Part shown: one piece after another, positions 37,935 to 46,395 of the stretch | How positions within the stretch are numbered: position 1 is the stretch's first letter | Layout: every line of letters starts with the position of its first letter | Assembly (NCBI GenBank): GCA_963763325.1 | Contig: CAVXOL010000002.1 | Span: 210,225 to 274,224 of the forward strand | Reading direction: 5' to 3' | Source: JBBECJ01 sp963763325 | Lineage (GTDB): Bacteria > Chloroflexota > Chloroflexia > Thermomicrobiales > CFX8 | DNA: 64,000 bases | Made by a program: the position numbers and the translations under genes | The notes under the pieces: generated by a model | What the model saw: only the letters and a program-made list of their open reading frames with translations | Database searches by the model: none | Told to the model about the DNA's origin: nothing

Positions 37935-38948
37935 ATGACTGCCACAGCGTCCATTGGTCTGAAGGGCAAGAGCCTCCTCGATGTCGGCGAAATGACGAAG
38001 GAGCAATTCGTCGCGCTGCTGGATCTCTCCAGCGATCTGAAAGCCGCCAAACGCAACGGGACCGAGCAGCCGCAGCTGAGGCAGAAAGAGATCGTCCTGA
38101 TCTTCGAGAAGACATCGACCCGCACGCGCTGCGCATTCGAGGTGGCCGCCTACGACCAGGGCGCGCATGTGACCTACCTCGGCCCTGAGGGGTCGCAAAT
38201 CGGTCACAAGGAGTCGATGAAGGACACCGCGCGGGTGCTCGGGCGGATGTACGACGCGATTGAGTATCGCGGCTTCTCCCAGGAACTCGTCGAAATCCTG
38301 TCGCGCTACTCCGGTGTTCCGGTCTACAACGGGCTGACCGACGAGTTCCACCCGACGCAGATGCTGGCCGACGTCCTGACGATGCGCGAACACGCCGGCA
38401 AGCCGCTCGAGCAGATCGCCTTCGCCTACATGGGTGATGCACACAGCAATATGGGCCGCTCGCTCCTGGAGACGGGCGCGATGCTCGGCATGGATGTCCG
38501 GATCGTCGCCCCACGCAAACTCTGGCCGGGGGAAGAGTTCATCAACCTCCACCGCCAGCGCGGCGCTCAGACCGGCGCGCGAATCACGGTGACCGACGAT
38601 ATCGCCACTGGCGTCAACGGCGTCGACTTCATTCACACCGACGTCTGGGTATCGATGGGTGAGGCCCACGAGGTCTGGGTCGAGCGCATTGAGTTGCTGC
38701 TGCCGTACCAGGTCAACATGGAGGTCATTCGTCAGACGGGCAACCCGAACGTCAAGTTCATGCACTGCCTGCCGGCGTTTCACAACCGCGAGACCAAGGT
38801 AGGCCAGGAGATCTACGAGAAGTTTGGACTTGAGAGCATGGAAGTGACCGAGGACGTCTTCGAGTCTCCCGGCTCGATCGTCTTCGATCAGGCGGAAAAC
38901 CGCATGCACACGATCAAGGCCATTCTCGTCGCGACCCTTGCTGGATGA
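37935..38948 (+). CDS. arcB: Ornithine carbamoyltransferase, catabolic type
   Basis: 337 residues, usual length. In the arginine deiminase pathway it splits citrulline with phosphate to ornithine and carbamoyl phosphate. The carbamoyl phosphate loop STRTR is at 61-65, HPTQ at about 139-142, and the ornithine-site HCLP motif near 275 (HCLPAFHNRE). ATG 37935 follows GGGAGAATC at about seven bases. The arc operon context, rather than sequence, argues for the catabolic role; the biosynthetic enzyme argF is very similar. Confidence 0.95.
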   Translation: MTATASIGLKGKSLLDVGEMTKEQFVALLDLSSDLKAAKRNGTEQPQLRQKEIVLIFEKTSTRTRCAFEVAAYDQGAHVTYLGPEGSQIGHKESMKDTARVLGRMYDAIEYRGFSQELVEILSRYSGVPVYNGLTDEFHPTQMLADVLTMREHAGKPLEQIAFAYMGDAHSNMGRSLLETGAMLGMDVRIVAPRKLWPGEEFINLHRQRGAQTGARITVTDDIATGVNGVDFIHTDVWVSMGEAHEVWVERIELLLPYQVNMEVIRQTGNPNVKFMHCLPAFHNRETKVGQEIYEKFGLESMEVTEDVFESPGSIVFDQAENRMHTIKAILVATLAG

Positions 38949-39013
38949 TCGCGTCATCGCGCGCCGTCGGAACAGGCTGACGGCGCGCGAACAGGCCACA
39001 CGGAGGACCACTC

Positions 39014-40546
39014 GTGTCAAGCGATGACGTCACCACCGATACCAGACGGGAGCCACGTCCGCCGAGCTTGCTCGACGCGATCATCCCGGTTGTGGCGCTG
39101 ATCGCCCTGATCTCCCTGTCCGTCTACCTGTACGGGATCGACTCGACGAACGGTCCCCTCCAGGTGTCGATCTTCACCGCAGCAGTCGTCGCTGGACTGG
39201 TGGCCCACAAGAACGGTTACGCCTATGCCGATATAGGAAACGCGGTCATTGGTGGCATCTCGACGGCGATGGGCGCCATCTTCATTCTGCTGGCCGTCGG
39301 GGCGCTGATCGGCACCTGGAACATGGCAGGCACGATCCCAACCATCGTCGACTATGGTATTCGCCTGCTCGAACCGGCCTGGTTCTACCTCGCGGTGGCG
39401 ATCATCTGCGCAATCACCGGCGCCGTCACCGGCAGCTCATGGACAACCGCCGGCACGTTGGGTGTCGCGTTCGTCGGGATGGCCCACATTATCGGTGTCG
39501 ATCCGACGATCACTGCCGGTGCAGTGATCTCCGGTGGCTACTTCGGCGACAAGATGTCGCCGCTCTCCGAAACAACGATTCTGACACCCAGCCTGGTCGG
39601 AGGGCTCACCACCGGTCAGCACATTCGCGCGATGATGTGGTCGACCGGTCCCTCGTTTGTGATCGCGTGCGTGCTCTTCCTTATTATCAGCCTCAACACC
39701 GACGTGTCCTCTACAACCGCCGAGGTCGACGCCGCACGGGCTGTGCTGAACGACTCGTTCAACATCTCGATCGTCAACCTTCTGCCGGTGGCCCTCCTCA
39801 TTGCTTTCAGTGTCAGGAAGTTTCCGGCCTTTATGTCGATCTTCCTGACGGCGATTTTCTCTGGAGTGCTGGCCGGCTTTACCCAGCGCGACCAGGTCGT
39901 TCAGTTCGCCAACGATCCCGATCTCAGCACGCCGATGGCCGTCATCAAGGGCATCTACGGCTCGATGGCAACCGGATTTGTTTCCACGACAGGCAACCCA
40001 GGTGTGGATACCCTCTTCTCACGCGGCGGTATGAGCAGCATGCTGACGACGGTCTGGATCATCCTCGGCGCGCTGGCCTTTGGGGCCATCATGGAGCACG
40101 CCGGGTTCCTCAATCGGCTCGTCGAAACCGTGCTCACAAAGGCGAAGTCGGGCGGAGCACTGGTGGCAACCGTGATTGGAACTGCCATCGGCCTGAACAT
40201 TATCGCGGCCGATCAATACATCGCCATCGTCGTGCCGGCACGATCGTTCCGCCTCGAGTTCCAGCGACGAGGCTACCAACCACAGGTGCTCTCTCGCACC
40301 GTCGAAGACTCCGGAACGGTCACATCGGTGCTGATCCCCTGGAACAGTTGCGGCGCGTACCACGCCGGCGTCCTGGGCATCTCGACCTTTGAGTATGTCC
40401 CCTACTGCTTCCTGAACATCATCAATCCCATCATCTCGCTTATTTACGGAATCACCGGCTTTCGGATGGAGAAGTACCCACCTGGAGAGCAACCAGTGGA
40501 CGACCAGGTGCCAGTACTCGCAACGGCAGGAGGGCAACCCCAATGA
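39014..40546 (+). CDS. nhaC: NhaC-family Na+/H+ antiporter
   Basis: 510 residues with about 12 hydrophobic helices. NhaC marks are visible: a first helix pair, TGAVTGSSWTTAGTLGVAFVG, GGYFGDKMSPLSETTILTPSL (the signature loop near residue 178) and NCG-type WNSCGAYHAGVLG near the end. GTG 39014 follows CGGAGGA at eight bases. Close relatives include antiporters for malate/lactate and possibly ornithine, so a different exchange is possible. Its stop codon overlaps the start of the P-type ATPase (ATGA at 40543-40546), indicating translational coupling. Confidence 0.88.
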   Translation: MSSDDVTTDTRREPRPPSLLDAIIPVVALIALISLSVYLYGIDSTNGPLQVSIFTAAVVAGLVAHKNGYAYADIGNAVIGGISTAMGAIFILLAVGALIGTWNMAGTIPTIVDYGIRLLEPAWFYLAVAIICAITGAVTGSSWTTAGTLGVAFVGMAHIIGVDPTITAGAVISGGYFGDKMSPLSETTILTPSLVGGLTTGQHIRAMMWSTGPSFVIACVLFLIISLNTDVSSTTAEVDAARAVLNDSFNISIVNLLPVALLIAFSVRKFPAFMSIFLTAIFSGVLAGFTQRDQVVQFANDPDLSTPMAVIKGIYGSMATGFVSTTGNPGVDTLFSRGGMSSMLTTVWIILGALAFGAIMEHAGFLNRLVETVLTKAKSGGALVATVIGTAIGLNIIAADQYIAIVVPARSFRLEFQRRGYQPQVLSRTVEDSGTVTSVLIPWNSCGAYHAGVLGISTFEYVPYCFLNIINPIISLIYGITGFRMEKYPPGEQPVDDQVPVLATAGGQPQ

Positions 40547-43321
40547 GCCAGGCAGCAGATACCAAACCGACTGCATGGTACCGGCTATCAGCCGAGGAAA
40601 CGTGCAAGACGCTCGGAGTCGACCAGGCAACGCGGGCTCGATGACGCCGAGGTCGCGAAGCGGGTCGCTCAGTATGGTCCAAATCGGCTTGCCGAGCAGA
40701 AACCCGAACCCGGCTGGCACGCGTTCATGCGGCAATACCAGGACATGATGCAGATCGTCCTGCTTGGTGTGGCCGCCATCAGCATTATCGTGCTGCAGGA
40801 CTTTGCAACCGGCATCTTCATCCTCGGCTTGACCATCTTCAACGCGATCCTGGGCCTGAACCAGGAGGGGAAGGCAGCCGAAAGCGTCGCCGCGCTACGC
40901 AAGATGCTGATTATGAAGGCCAAGGTGCGTCGCAACGGTGAGATCGTCGAGTTGCCCGCCGAGGAACTTGTGCCGGGTGACATCGTCACGTTCGAGGCCG
41001 GTGACAAAGTGCCGGCCGACGGGCGGTTGCTCATTGCTGCCACGCTCGAGGTCGAGGAGGCCGGCCTCACTGGAGAGAGCACCCCGGTCCTCAAGAGCAC
41101 CGATTCGGTCGAGGGCGACGATGTCCCGCTCGGTGACCGCCTCGACATGGCCTATATGAACACGACCGTGACCCGCGGTCGTGGTGTGATGGTCACGACC
41201 ACGACCGGCATGGAGACGGAGATGGGTCGCATCTCGGACATGCTCACAACTGTCGAAGAGGAAAAGACACCGCTCACCCGCCAACTCGATCAATTGACGG
41301 TGATGATCACTGGCGCAGCCGGCGTCGCGTTGATCCTCGTCGTCTTGATCGGTCTCGCGCGTGACCAGTCGTTCGACGAGATGTTCCTGCTCGGCATCAG
41401 CCTCGCAATCGCCGCGATCCCGACCGGCATGCCGGCCGTCGTCACGACGCTGCTCTCGATGGGAACGCAGAAGCTGGCCGAGCAGGGAGCGATCGTCAAG
41501 CGACTGCGCTCGGTTGAGACGCTCGGCGCGACGTCGGCGATCTGCTCGGACAAGACCGGCACGCTGACGCTGAACCAGATGACCGCCCGCGAACTGATCG
41601 TCCCGGGCCGCAAGTACAAGATCGAAGGCGAGGGCTACTCGACCGAGGGCAAGATCCTGCGCGTCGCCGGCGAGGGCGACCCAGCCTTCGAACCGATCAT
41701 GCTCCCGATGGCGCTCTGCAGCGACGCGACCGTCACCGACGGCAACATCGTCGGCGACCCGACCGAAGCAGCGCTGGTCGTCCTGGCCGCCAAGAGTGGG
41801 ATCGACGTAACGGAAACCCGCAAGACCTATCCACGAATCGCCGAAGTACCATTCGACTCCGACTACAAGTTCATGGCGACATTCCACCGCATCCAGGCCG
41901 AAGACGGCTCGCCGGTCGTGCGCTGCTTCGTCAAGGGTGCGCCCGACGTGTTGCTCTCGCGCTCGACGTATGCACTGAACGCGCAGGGCGTCCATGAGGA
42001 CATCGACCCGTATCGAGCGCGCGTCATGGAAGAGAACGATCGGCTGGCGAGCGAAGGGCTGCGTGTCCTGGCGGTCGCATACCGAGACTTCGACCCGAAC
42101 ACGTTTGACCCGAACAGCGACCTCCTGGCTACCGTCAAGGATCTGACGCTCGTGGCATTCGTGGGAATCGTCGACCCACCGCGCAAAGAAGCCAAGGATG
42201 CCATCGCCCATTGCAAGACGGCAGGCATTCGCGTGCGGATGATCACCGGGGACCACGTGACCACGGCAGCAGCGATCGCCAGCCAGCTCGGTATCGAGGG
42301 TCGCGCCATCATGGGCACTGAGTTCGCAGCAATGAGTGATGAAGAACTCAATGCGCAGATTGACGACATCGGCGTCGTCGCCCGCGTCGCACCTGAAGAC
42401 AAGGTGCGGCTGGTCGACATGCTCAAGCAGCGCGGCAACGTCGTCGCGATGACTGGTGACGGCGTCAACGACGCTCCGGCGCTCAAGCGCTCGGACATCG
42501 GCGTCGCGATGGGCATCACCGGCACCGAAGTGACCAAAGAAGCAGCCGAGATGATCCTCAACGACGACAACTTCGCGACGATCGTGAAGGCGGTCGATTC
42601 GGGACGCGGACTCTACGACAACCTCATGAAGTATGTCCGCTTCCAGATCGTGGCCCTGACCGGGTTCATCCTGCTCTTCGTTCTGGCCGGCATCTTCAAC
42701 GTCGCCGAGGGAATTCCGCTGACACCGCTGCAGATTCTCTGGGTGAACTTTGCGATCGATGTCATGCTGGCGGTTGGCCTCGGCTTCGACGCCGCGACTC
42801 CTGGAATCATGGCGCGCAAGCCACGACCGGCAGATGCCCCGATCCTGACGCGAGCACTCGGTACACGTCTGATCACCGGCGGTCTGATCATGGCCGTCGC
42901 GACGCTCGTCGTCGTCGCGATCGGCGAGGATCAGTACACGCTCCCCGTCGCCCTGACGATGGGATTGGTCACGCTCTCACTGCTCCACATCGTCGCTGCC
43001 GTCAGTACGCGCGCCCCTGAGCGGCACATCCTCAGCCTGTACACGGTCTCGAACTCGCGGTTCCTCATATTGATTCTCACGTCAGTCGTCTTGACGCTCC
43101 TCGTGACTGAGATCAGCTTGCTGCAGCGGATGTTCGACACCGTTGCACTCACGAGCGAGCAATGGGGCATCTGCCTCCTGGCGACCGGCATCGTGATGAT
43201 CCTCCTGGAACTGAGCAAGGTGCTGCTCAACCGCACCGGATGGGCATCAGTCTCTGCCGCGACAGTCGACCTTGAACAGTCGCCAACGGCAATGGTTCCC
43301 GAGGCGCAGCCGGCCAGCTAG
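40543..43321 (+). pseudogene. P-type cation-transporting ATPase, one frameshift near N-terminus
   Basis: About 925 residues when stitched. The phosphorylation site is DKTGTLT (Asp codon at 41549). TGES in the actuator domain is at about 41074, and the TGDGVNDAPALKRSDIGVAMG hinge at about 42450-42510. The fourth helix has PTGMP instead of the PEGLP of Ca2+ pumps. The overall length and the two C-terminal helix pairs fit P2/P3-type Ca2+ or H+ pumps rather than heavy-metal pumps. The first 30 codons (from ATG 40543) end in a stop by a one-base shift near 40632 (ACGCGGGCTCG), and the other frame continues DDAEVAKRVAQYGPNRL. It probably functions if that base is an error. Confidence 0.85.
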
Positions 43322-43327
43322 CGAACA

Positions 43328-43372
43328 TGACGCACAGCGCGGTGGGGCATCGTCCCACCGCGCTGTGCGTCA
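43328..43372 (+). terminator. Perfect 19-bp hairpin just before arcC
   Basis: The left arm is 43328-43346 and the right arm 43354-43372, with a seven-base loop. All 19 positions pair, so it is very stable. No T tract follows; the next bases are the AAAGGAGAGAAG ribosome binding site of arcC. It may be a transcript stabiliser, a partial terminator, or an attenuator that sets arcC level apart from the upstream genes. Confidence 0.7.
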
Positions 43373-43391
43373 CGGCAAAGGAGAGAAGATC

Positions 43392-44306
43392 ATGCGAGTT
43401 GTCGTCGCCCTTGGCGGAAACGCGCTCCTGCGGCGCGGCCAGCCAATGACTGCTGACGTCCAGCGCGAGAATATACGGACCGCCGCCCGAGCGCTGGCCC
43501 CGGTCGCGGAGCGCCATGAACTCGTCATTTCGCACGGAAACGGGCCGCAAGTCGGGCTCCTGGCGCTCCAGTCACACGCCTACGTCGAGGTTGAACCCTA
43601 TCCGCTCGACGTGCTCGGCGCAGAAACCGAAGGCATGATCGGGTACATGCTCGAACAGGAACTCGGCAACCTCGTCCCATTTGAAGTGCCGCTCGCAACC
43701 CTGCTGACCATGATCGAGGTCGATCCCGAGGACCCGGCGTTCAGTGACCCGACGAAGTTCGTCGGTCCGGTCTACGACAAGCCAGACGCCGATCGGCTGG
43801 CGGCCGAGAAGGGATGGGCCATCCGGCAGGACGGCGAAAAGTGGCGCCGGGTCGTTCCGTCACCCCTTCCCAAACGGATCTTCGAGATCCGGCCGATCAA
43901 GTGGCTGCTGGAACACGACACGATTGTGATCTGCGCTGGCGGCGGCGGCATTCCGACTGCCTATTCAACCGACGGATCGCGCACGCTGAGGGGTATTGAA
44001 GCAGTCATCGACAAAGACCTGGCAAGTGAGCTCCTCGCACGAGAACTCGATGCTGACGTATTCGTCATGGCGACTGACGTCGATGGGGTCTATCTCGATT
44101 TCGGTACACCGAAGCAACGCATGTTAGGGCGGGTCACAACGTCTGAACTGAGGCGTCATGATTTCGCAGCCGGCTCGATGGGGCCGAAAGTCGAGGCCGC
44201 GATGAAGTTCGCGGATCTGACTGGCCGGCGCTCCGCAATCGGAACGCTGCGTGACATCGAAGGGATTGTCGAGGGCGACCGGGGGACGAACATCGTTTCA
44301 GGCTGA
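43392..44306 (+). CDS. arcC: Carbamate kinase
   Basis: 304 residues, usual length. It makes ATP from carbamoyl phosphate and ADP, the energy-yielding step of the arginine deiminase pathway. The N-terminal VVVALGGNALLRRG, the HGNGPQVG loop near residue 51, CAGGGGIP near 178, and ATDVDGV near 223 are all typical of the amino acid kinase fold of this enzyme. ATG 43392 follows AAAGGAGAGAAG. It is the last gene of the operon and ends in the bidirectional terminator at 44319. Confidence 0.96.
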   Translation: MRVVVALGGNALLRRGQPMTADVQRENIRTAARALAPVAERHELVISHGNGPQVGLLALQSHAYVEVEPYPLDVLGAETEGMIGYMLEQELGNLVPFEVPLATLLTMIEVDPEDPAFSDPTKFVGPVYDKPDADRLAAEKGWAIRQDGEKWRRVVPSPLPKRIFEIRPIKWLLEHDTIVICAGGGGIPTAYSTDGSRTLRGIEAVIDKDLASELLARELDADVFVMATDVDGVYLDFGTPKQRMLGRVTTSELRRHDFAAGSMGPKVEAAMKFADLTGRRSAIGTLRDIEGIVEGDRGTNIVSG

Positions 44307-44318
44307 TAGCAACCGGCG

Positions 44319-44370
44319 GCTCGTCGCGCCCTGATGGATCTCGCGGTGAGCAGATCAGGGCGCGACGAGC
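44319..44370. terminator. Bidirectional terminator between convergent genes
   Basis: Arms GCTCGTCGCGCCCTGAT (44319-44335) and its exact complement (44354-44370) are perfect over 17 bp with an 18-base loop. It serves arcC on the plus strand and the regulator on the minus strand. The right arm overlaps the last codons of the minus-strand gene. Confidence 0.75.
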
Positions 44371-45743
44371 GCATACACGCGGAAGCCAGAGACGGTTACC
44401 CGAACGTCTCCGTCGAGAAACAGGCCCGTCAGGCCGGGATCTGCCCAACGGTTGTCCGTTGCTTCGCCGGCAAAGACGCCATCGATGAAGAATCGGACCC
44501 GATCGCCATCCACTTCCAGTCGGTACGTATGCTGGTCGACGCCTGGCTCGGCATCTCCCGAAGCCAGTTCGTCGTGGACGTCACTGAGATCGCGAACTGC
44601 CAGAATCAGCCATTCATCGGCACAGACGGCGCCGATATACCCAGCAGTCAATTGGGAAGCATCTTCCTCATCAACGGCAGCGTGGCCTATCACCCCTGCG
44701 AGCGCATCACAATTGTCGGCACCATCGAGAGTGAGATCAGCCTCGACGGCATAGCGCGGCTGATCCGGCTGGTATGGCGCGAGAATCGAGCCAGCGGTCG
44801 ATCCATCGCCGAGGATCATGCCCGGCTGAGCGGTCCACCCTTCGGGAAGTACCCAGTCGCCCGGCCCGGCGGACCAGTCAGCCTCATAGACGACGTCGCC
44901 CTGCTGGGGCAGCGGCACAGCCGTCGGAGGGACGGACGTTGCCTCCGGCTCGCTCGTCGCGGTTGGTTCAGGCGTCACCGTCGGTGGTTCCGGTGTCGGC
45001 GGCGGCGGCTCGGGTGTTGGCGTCGGTTCGGGAGGCGTCGTGGGCACGAGTGTGGCTGTTGGTTCGGGTGCGGCCCCGCCGGCCACCGTCGTCGGAGTCA
45101 CAGCCACCGACGCCGTCTGGGATGCCGCGAGCCCGGTTGCATCGTCGCCATCATCCTCATCATCTGAAGCGAACAGAAAGATCAGGCCGGCGATGATGAC
45201 AAGCGCCAGGATACCGCCCACGATGTACAGAAGCCGGCGTTTGTCATCCGACTCCTCAGCTTCCGGTGCGGGCGATCTCTGGGCAATGAGCGACTGATCG
45301 TCCTGGGCAACGAGTAACAAGGCCCGCCCCGACGGTTCGAGCGGCGGCGGTTCCGATGCCAGCGACGGTGGGGCTGCGATCTGCGCGATGCTCGGGTCAG
45401 CGAGCAGCGGGCAATACTCCATGAGCCGTGACAGCGACGTGCCGCCGCCCTCCTCATAGGTGACACCTAGCTTGTCGTAGATGTTGCCGAGCAGGTAACG
45501 AGCCGACTGCTCCGTCGTGCTGAGTGCGCTTGCGGTTTCCTGGCTGGTCATACCGCTACAGCGGCGACGCAGCACCTCGAGTTCAGCCGGAGTCAGCCGG
45601 TGTAGATGCGCGAGCCGATCGTCGGATGCGTCAGGTGCAGACACGATTGTTCTCAATTTCTGATCAAGCGGCAGCGTCGTCGAACGGCTATGTAACCGGC
45701 GCGCGAACCACCGCACCAGCGTTGATGTCGTAGACACCCTCAA
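44355..45743 (-). CDS. Predicted transmembrane LuxR regulator with external lectin-like domain
   Basis: 462 residues. Residues 51-95 form a LuxR/GerE helix-turn-helix (LTPAELEVLRRRCSGMTSQETASAL, then ARYLLGNIYDKLGV). A polar linker rich in Pro and Glu precedes one hydrophobic helix at 171-192 (LLYIVGGILALVIIAGLIFLF). An acidic cluster DDEDDGDD follows, then a long Pro/Thr/Glu-rich spacer (215-280). Residues 285-462 are a beta-rich domain starting YEADWSAGPGDWVLPEGW, resembling LamG/GH16-type or DUF1080-like sugar-binding domains. The layout recalls ToxR/CadC one-component sensors. TTG 45743 is the annotated start, but no clear ribosome binding site lies nearby. It faces arcC, so arc genes are plausible targets (inference). 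Confidence 0.75.
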   Translation of the reverse strand: MRVSTTSTLVRWFARRLHSRSTTLPLDQKLRTIVSAPDASDDRLAHLHRLTPAELEVLRRRCSGMTSQETASALSTTEQSARYLLGNIYDKLGVTYEEGGGTSLSRLMEYCPLLADPSIAQIAAPPSLASEPPPLEPSGRALLLVAQDDQSLIAQRSPAPEAEESDDKRRLLYIVGGILALVIIAGLIFLFASDDEDDGDDATGLAASQTASVAVTPTTVAGGAAPEPTATLVPTTPPEPTPTPEPPPPTPEPPTVTPEPTATSEPEATSVPPTAVPLPQQGDVVYEADWSAGPGDWVLPEGWTAQPGMILGDGSTAGSILAPYQPDQPRYAVEADLTLDGADNCDALAGVIGHAAVDEEDASQLTAGYIGAVCADEWLILAVRDLSDVHDELASGDAEPGVDQHTYRLEVDGDRVRFFIDGVFAGEATDNRWADPGLTGLFLDGDVRVTVSGFRVYALVAP

Positions 45744-46081
45744 ACTACGTTGACGCCTGTCTCACGACATCGCCGGTTGGACGTAGTCGGAGGTCGTAAT
45801 CGACCGCGAGACGGGCAACACCGCCGCCAAACGTCACGACATGCACGAGCGAACGAGGCCACAGCAAGGGTTACCTGCGATCACCAGACCAGCATAAGAC
45901 AGACGGCTCCAGGCCAAAACGTTTGGACCCCAGAAATACAGCCCGCCGGACCATGCCACTATGCGCCGGATCACCGATGATCGAGTCACACCGAACGACG
46001 CAGTACCGCTGGTCAGGTGGTTGCGCGGCGGCTGACAACGGACCACCAGCCACGACCGGCCCGAAATCCAGGGAGGGATAC
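45744..46081. other. Intergenic region upstream of membrane regulator
   Basis: About 340 bases between the start of the minus-strand regulator and the GTG at 46082. No convincing gene is seen; the open frames are Arg- and Pro-rich shadows. It should hold the promoter of the regulator. Confidence 0.4.
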
Positions 46082-46384
46082 GTGGAGACGAACCCGGTTC
46101 GCGAACGCCTGCCGGCTCGCCAGCTGGTCCGCGCGATTGCGACCGGCGTGGTGGCATGCAGACCGTGCGCCACAGCCAGCTTTCATCAAAACCTAACACT
46201 TCACGGGGCACGAGGTCGTACTCTCGGCGGTACCGCCCACCGTGTTGGCGCACTGACGCCGCCATACGCGATCGCACCCTCTGGTGCAGCGATGTGCGGC
46301 ATTCGGGCACTAGCTCCGTGTCCACTGCCACCTCGCCGCCGCACGCGCTGTCCGGCCCCGGCCCTCTCACGCGGAGTTGATTGA
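46082..46384 (+). pseudogene. Open frame sharing the first residues of the downstream glycosidase
   Basis: A GTG at 46082 follows GGGAGG by five bases. The first ten residues are (V)ETNPVRERL, identical in residues 2-10 to the glycosidase start at 46396. At the DNA level 24 of 27 bases agree, and all three differences are silent third-position changes. After residue 12 the frame loses likeness and becomes Arg-, Pro- and Ala-rich. It looks like the beginning of a second, related gene that has decayed, or a leader peptide. The stop at 46384 lies 12 bases before the glycosidase start. Confidence 0.4.
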
Positions 46385-46395
46385 AGGAGGACGTC

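Noticed and set aside
37878..39020. Open frame of 380 codons on the minus strand opposite arcB
   Set aside because: A shadow of the carbamoyltransferase gene; no family pattern.
40895..42256. Open frame of 453 codons on the minus strand opposite the P-type ATPase
   Set aside because: The ATPase motifs are on the plus strand; the minus frame is Arg/Asp-rich and patternless.
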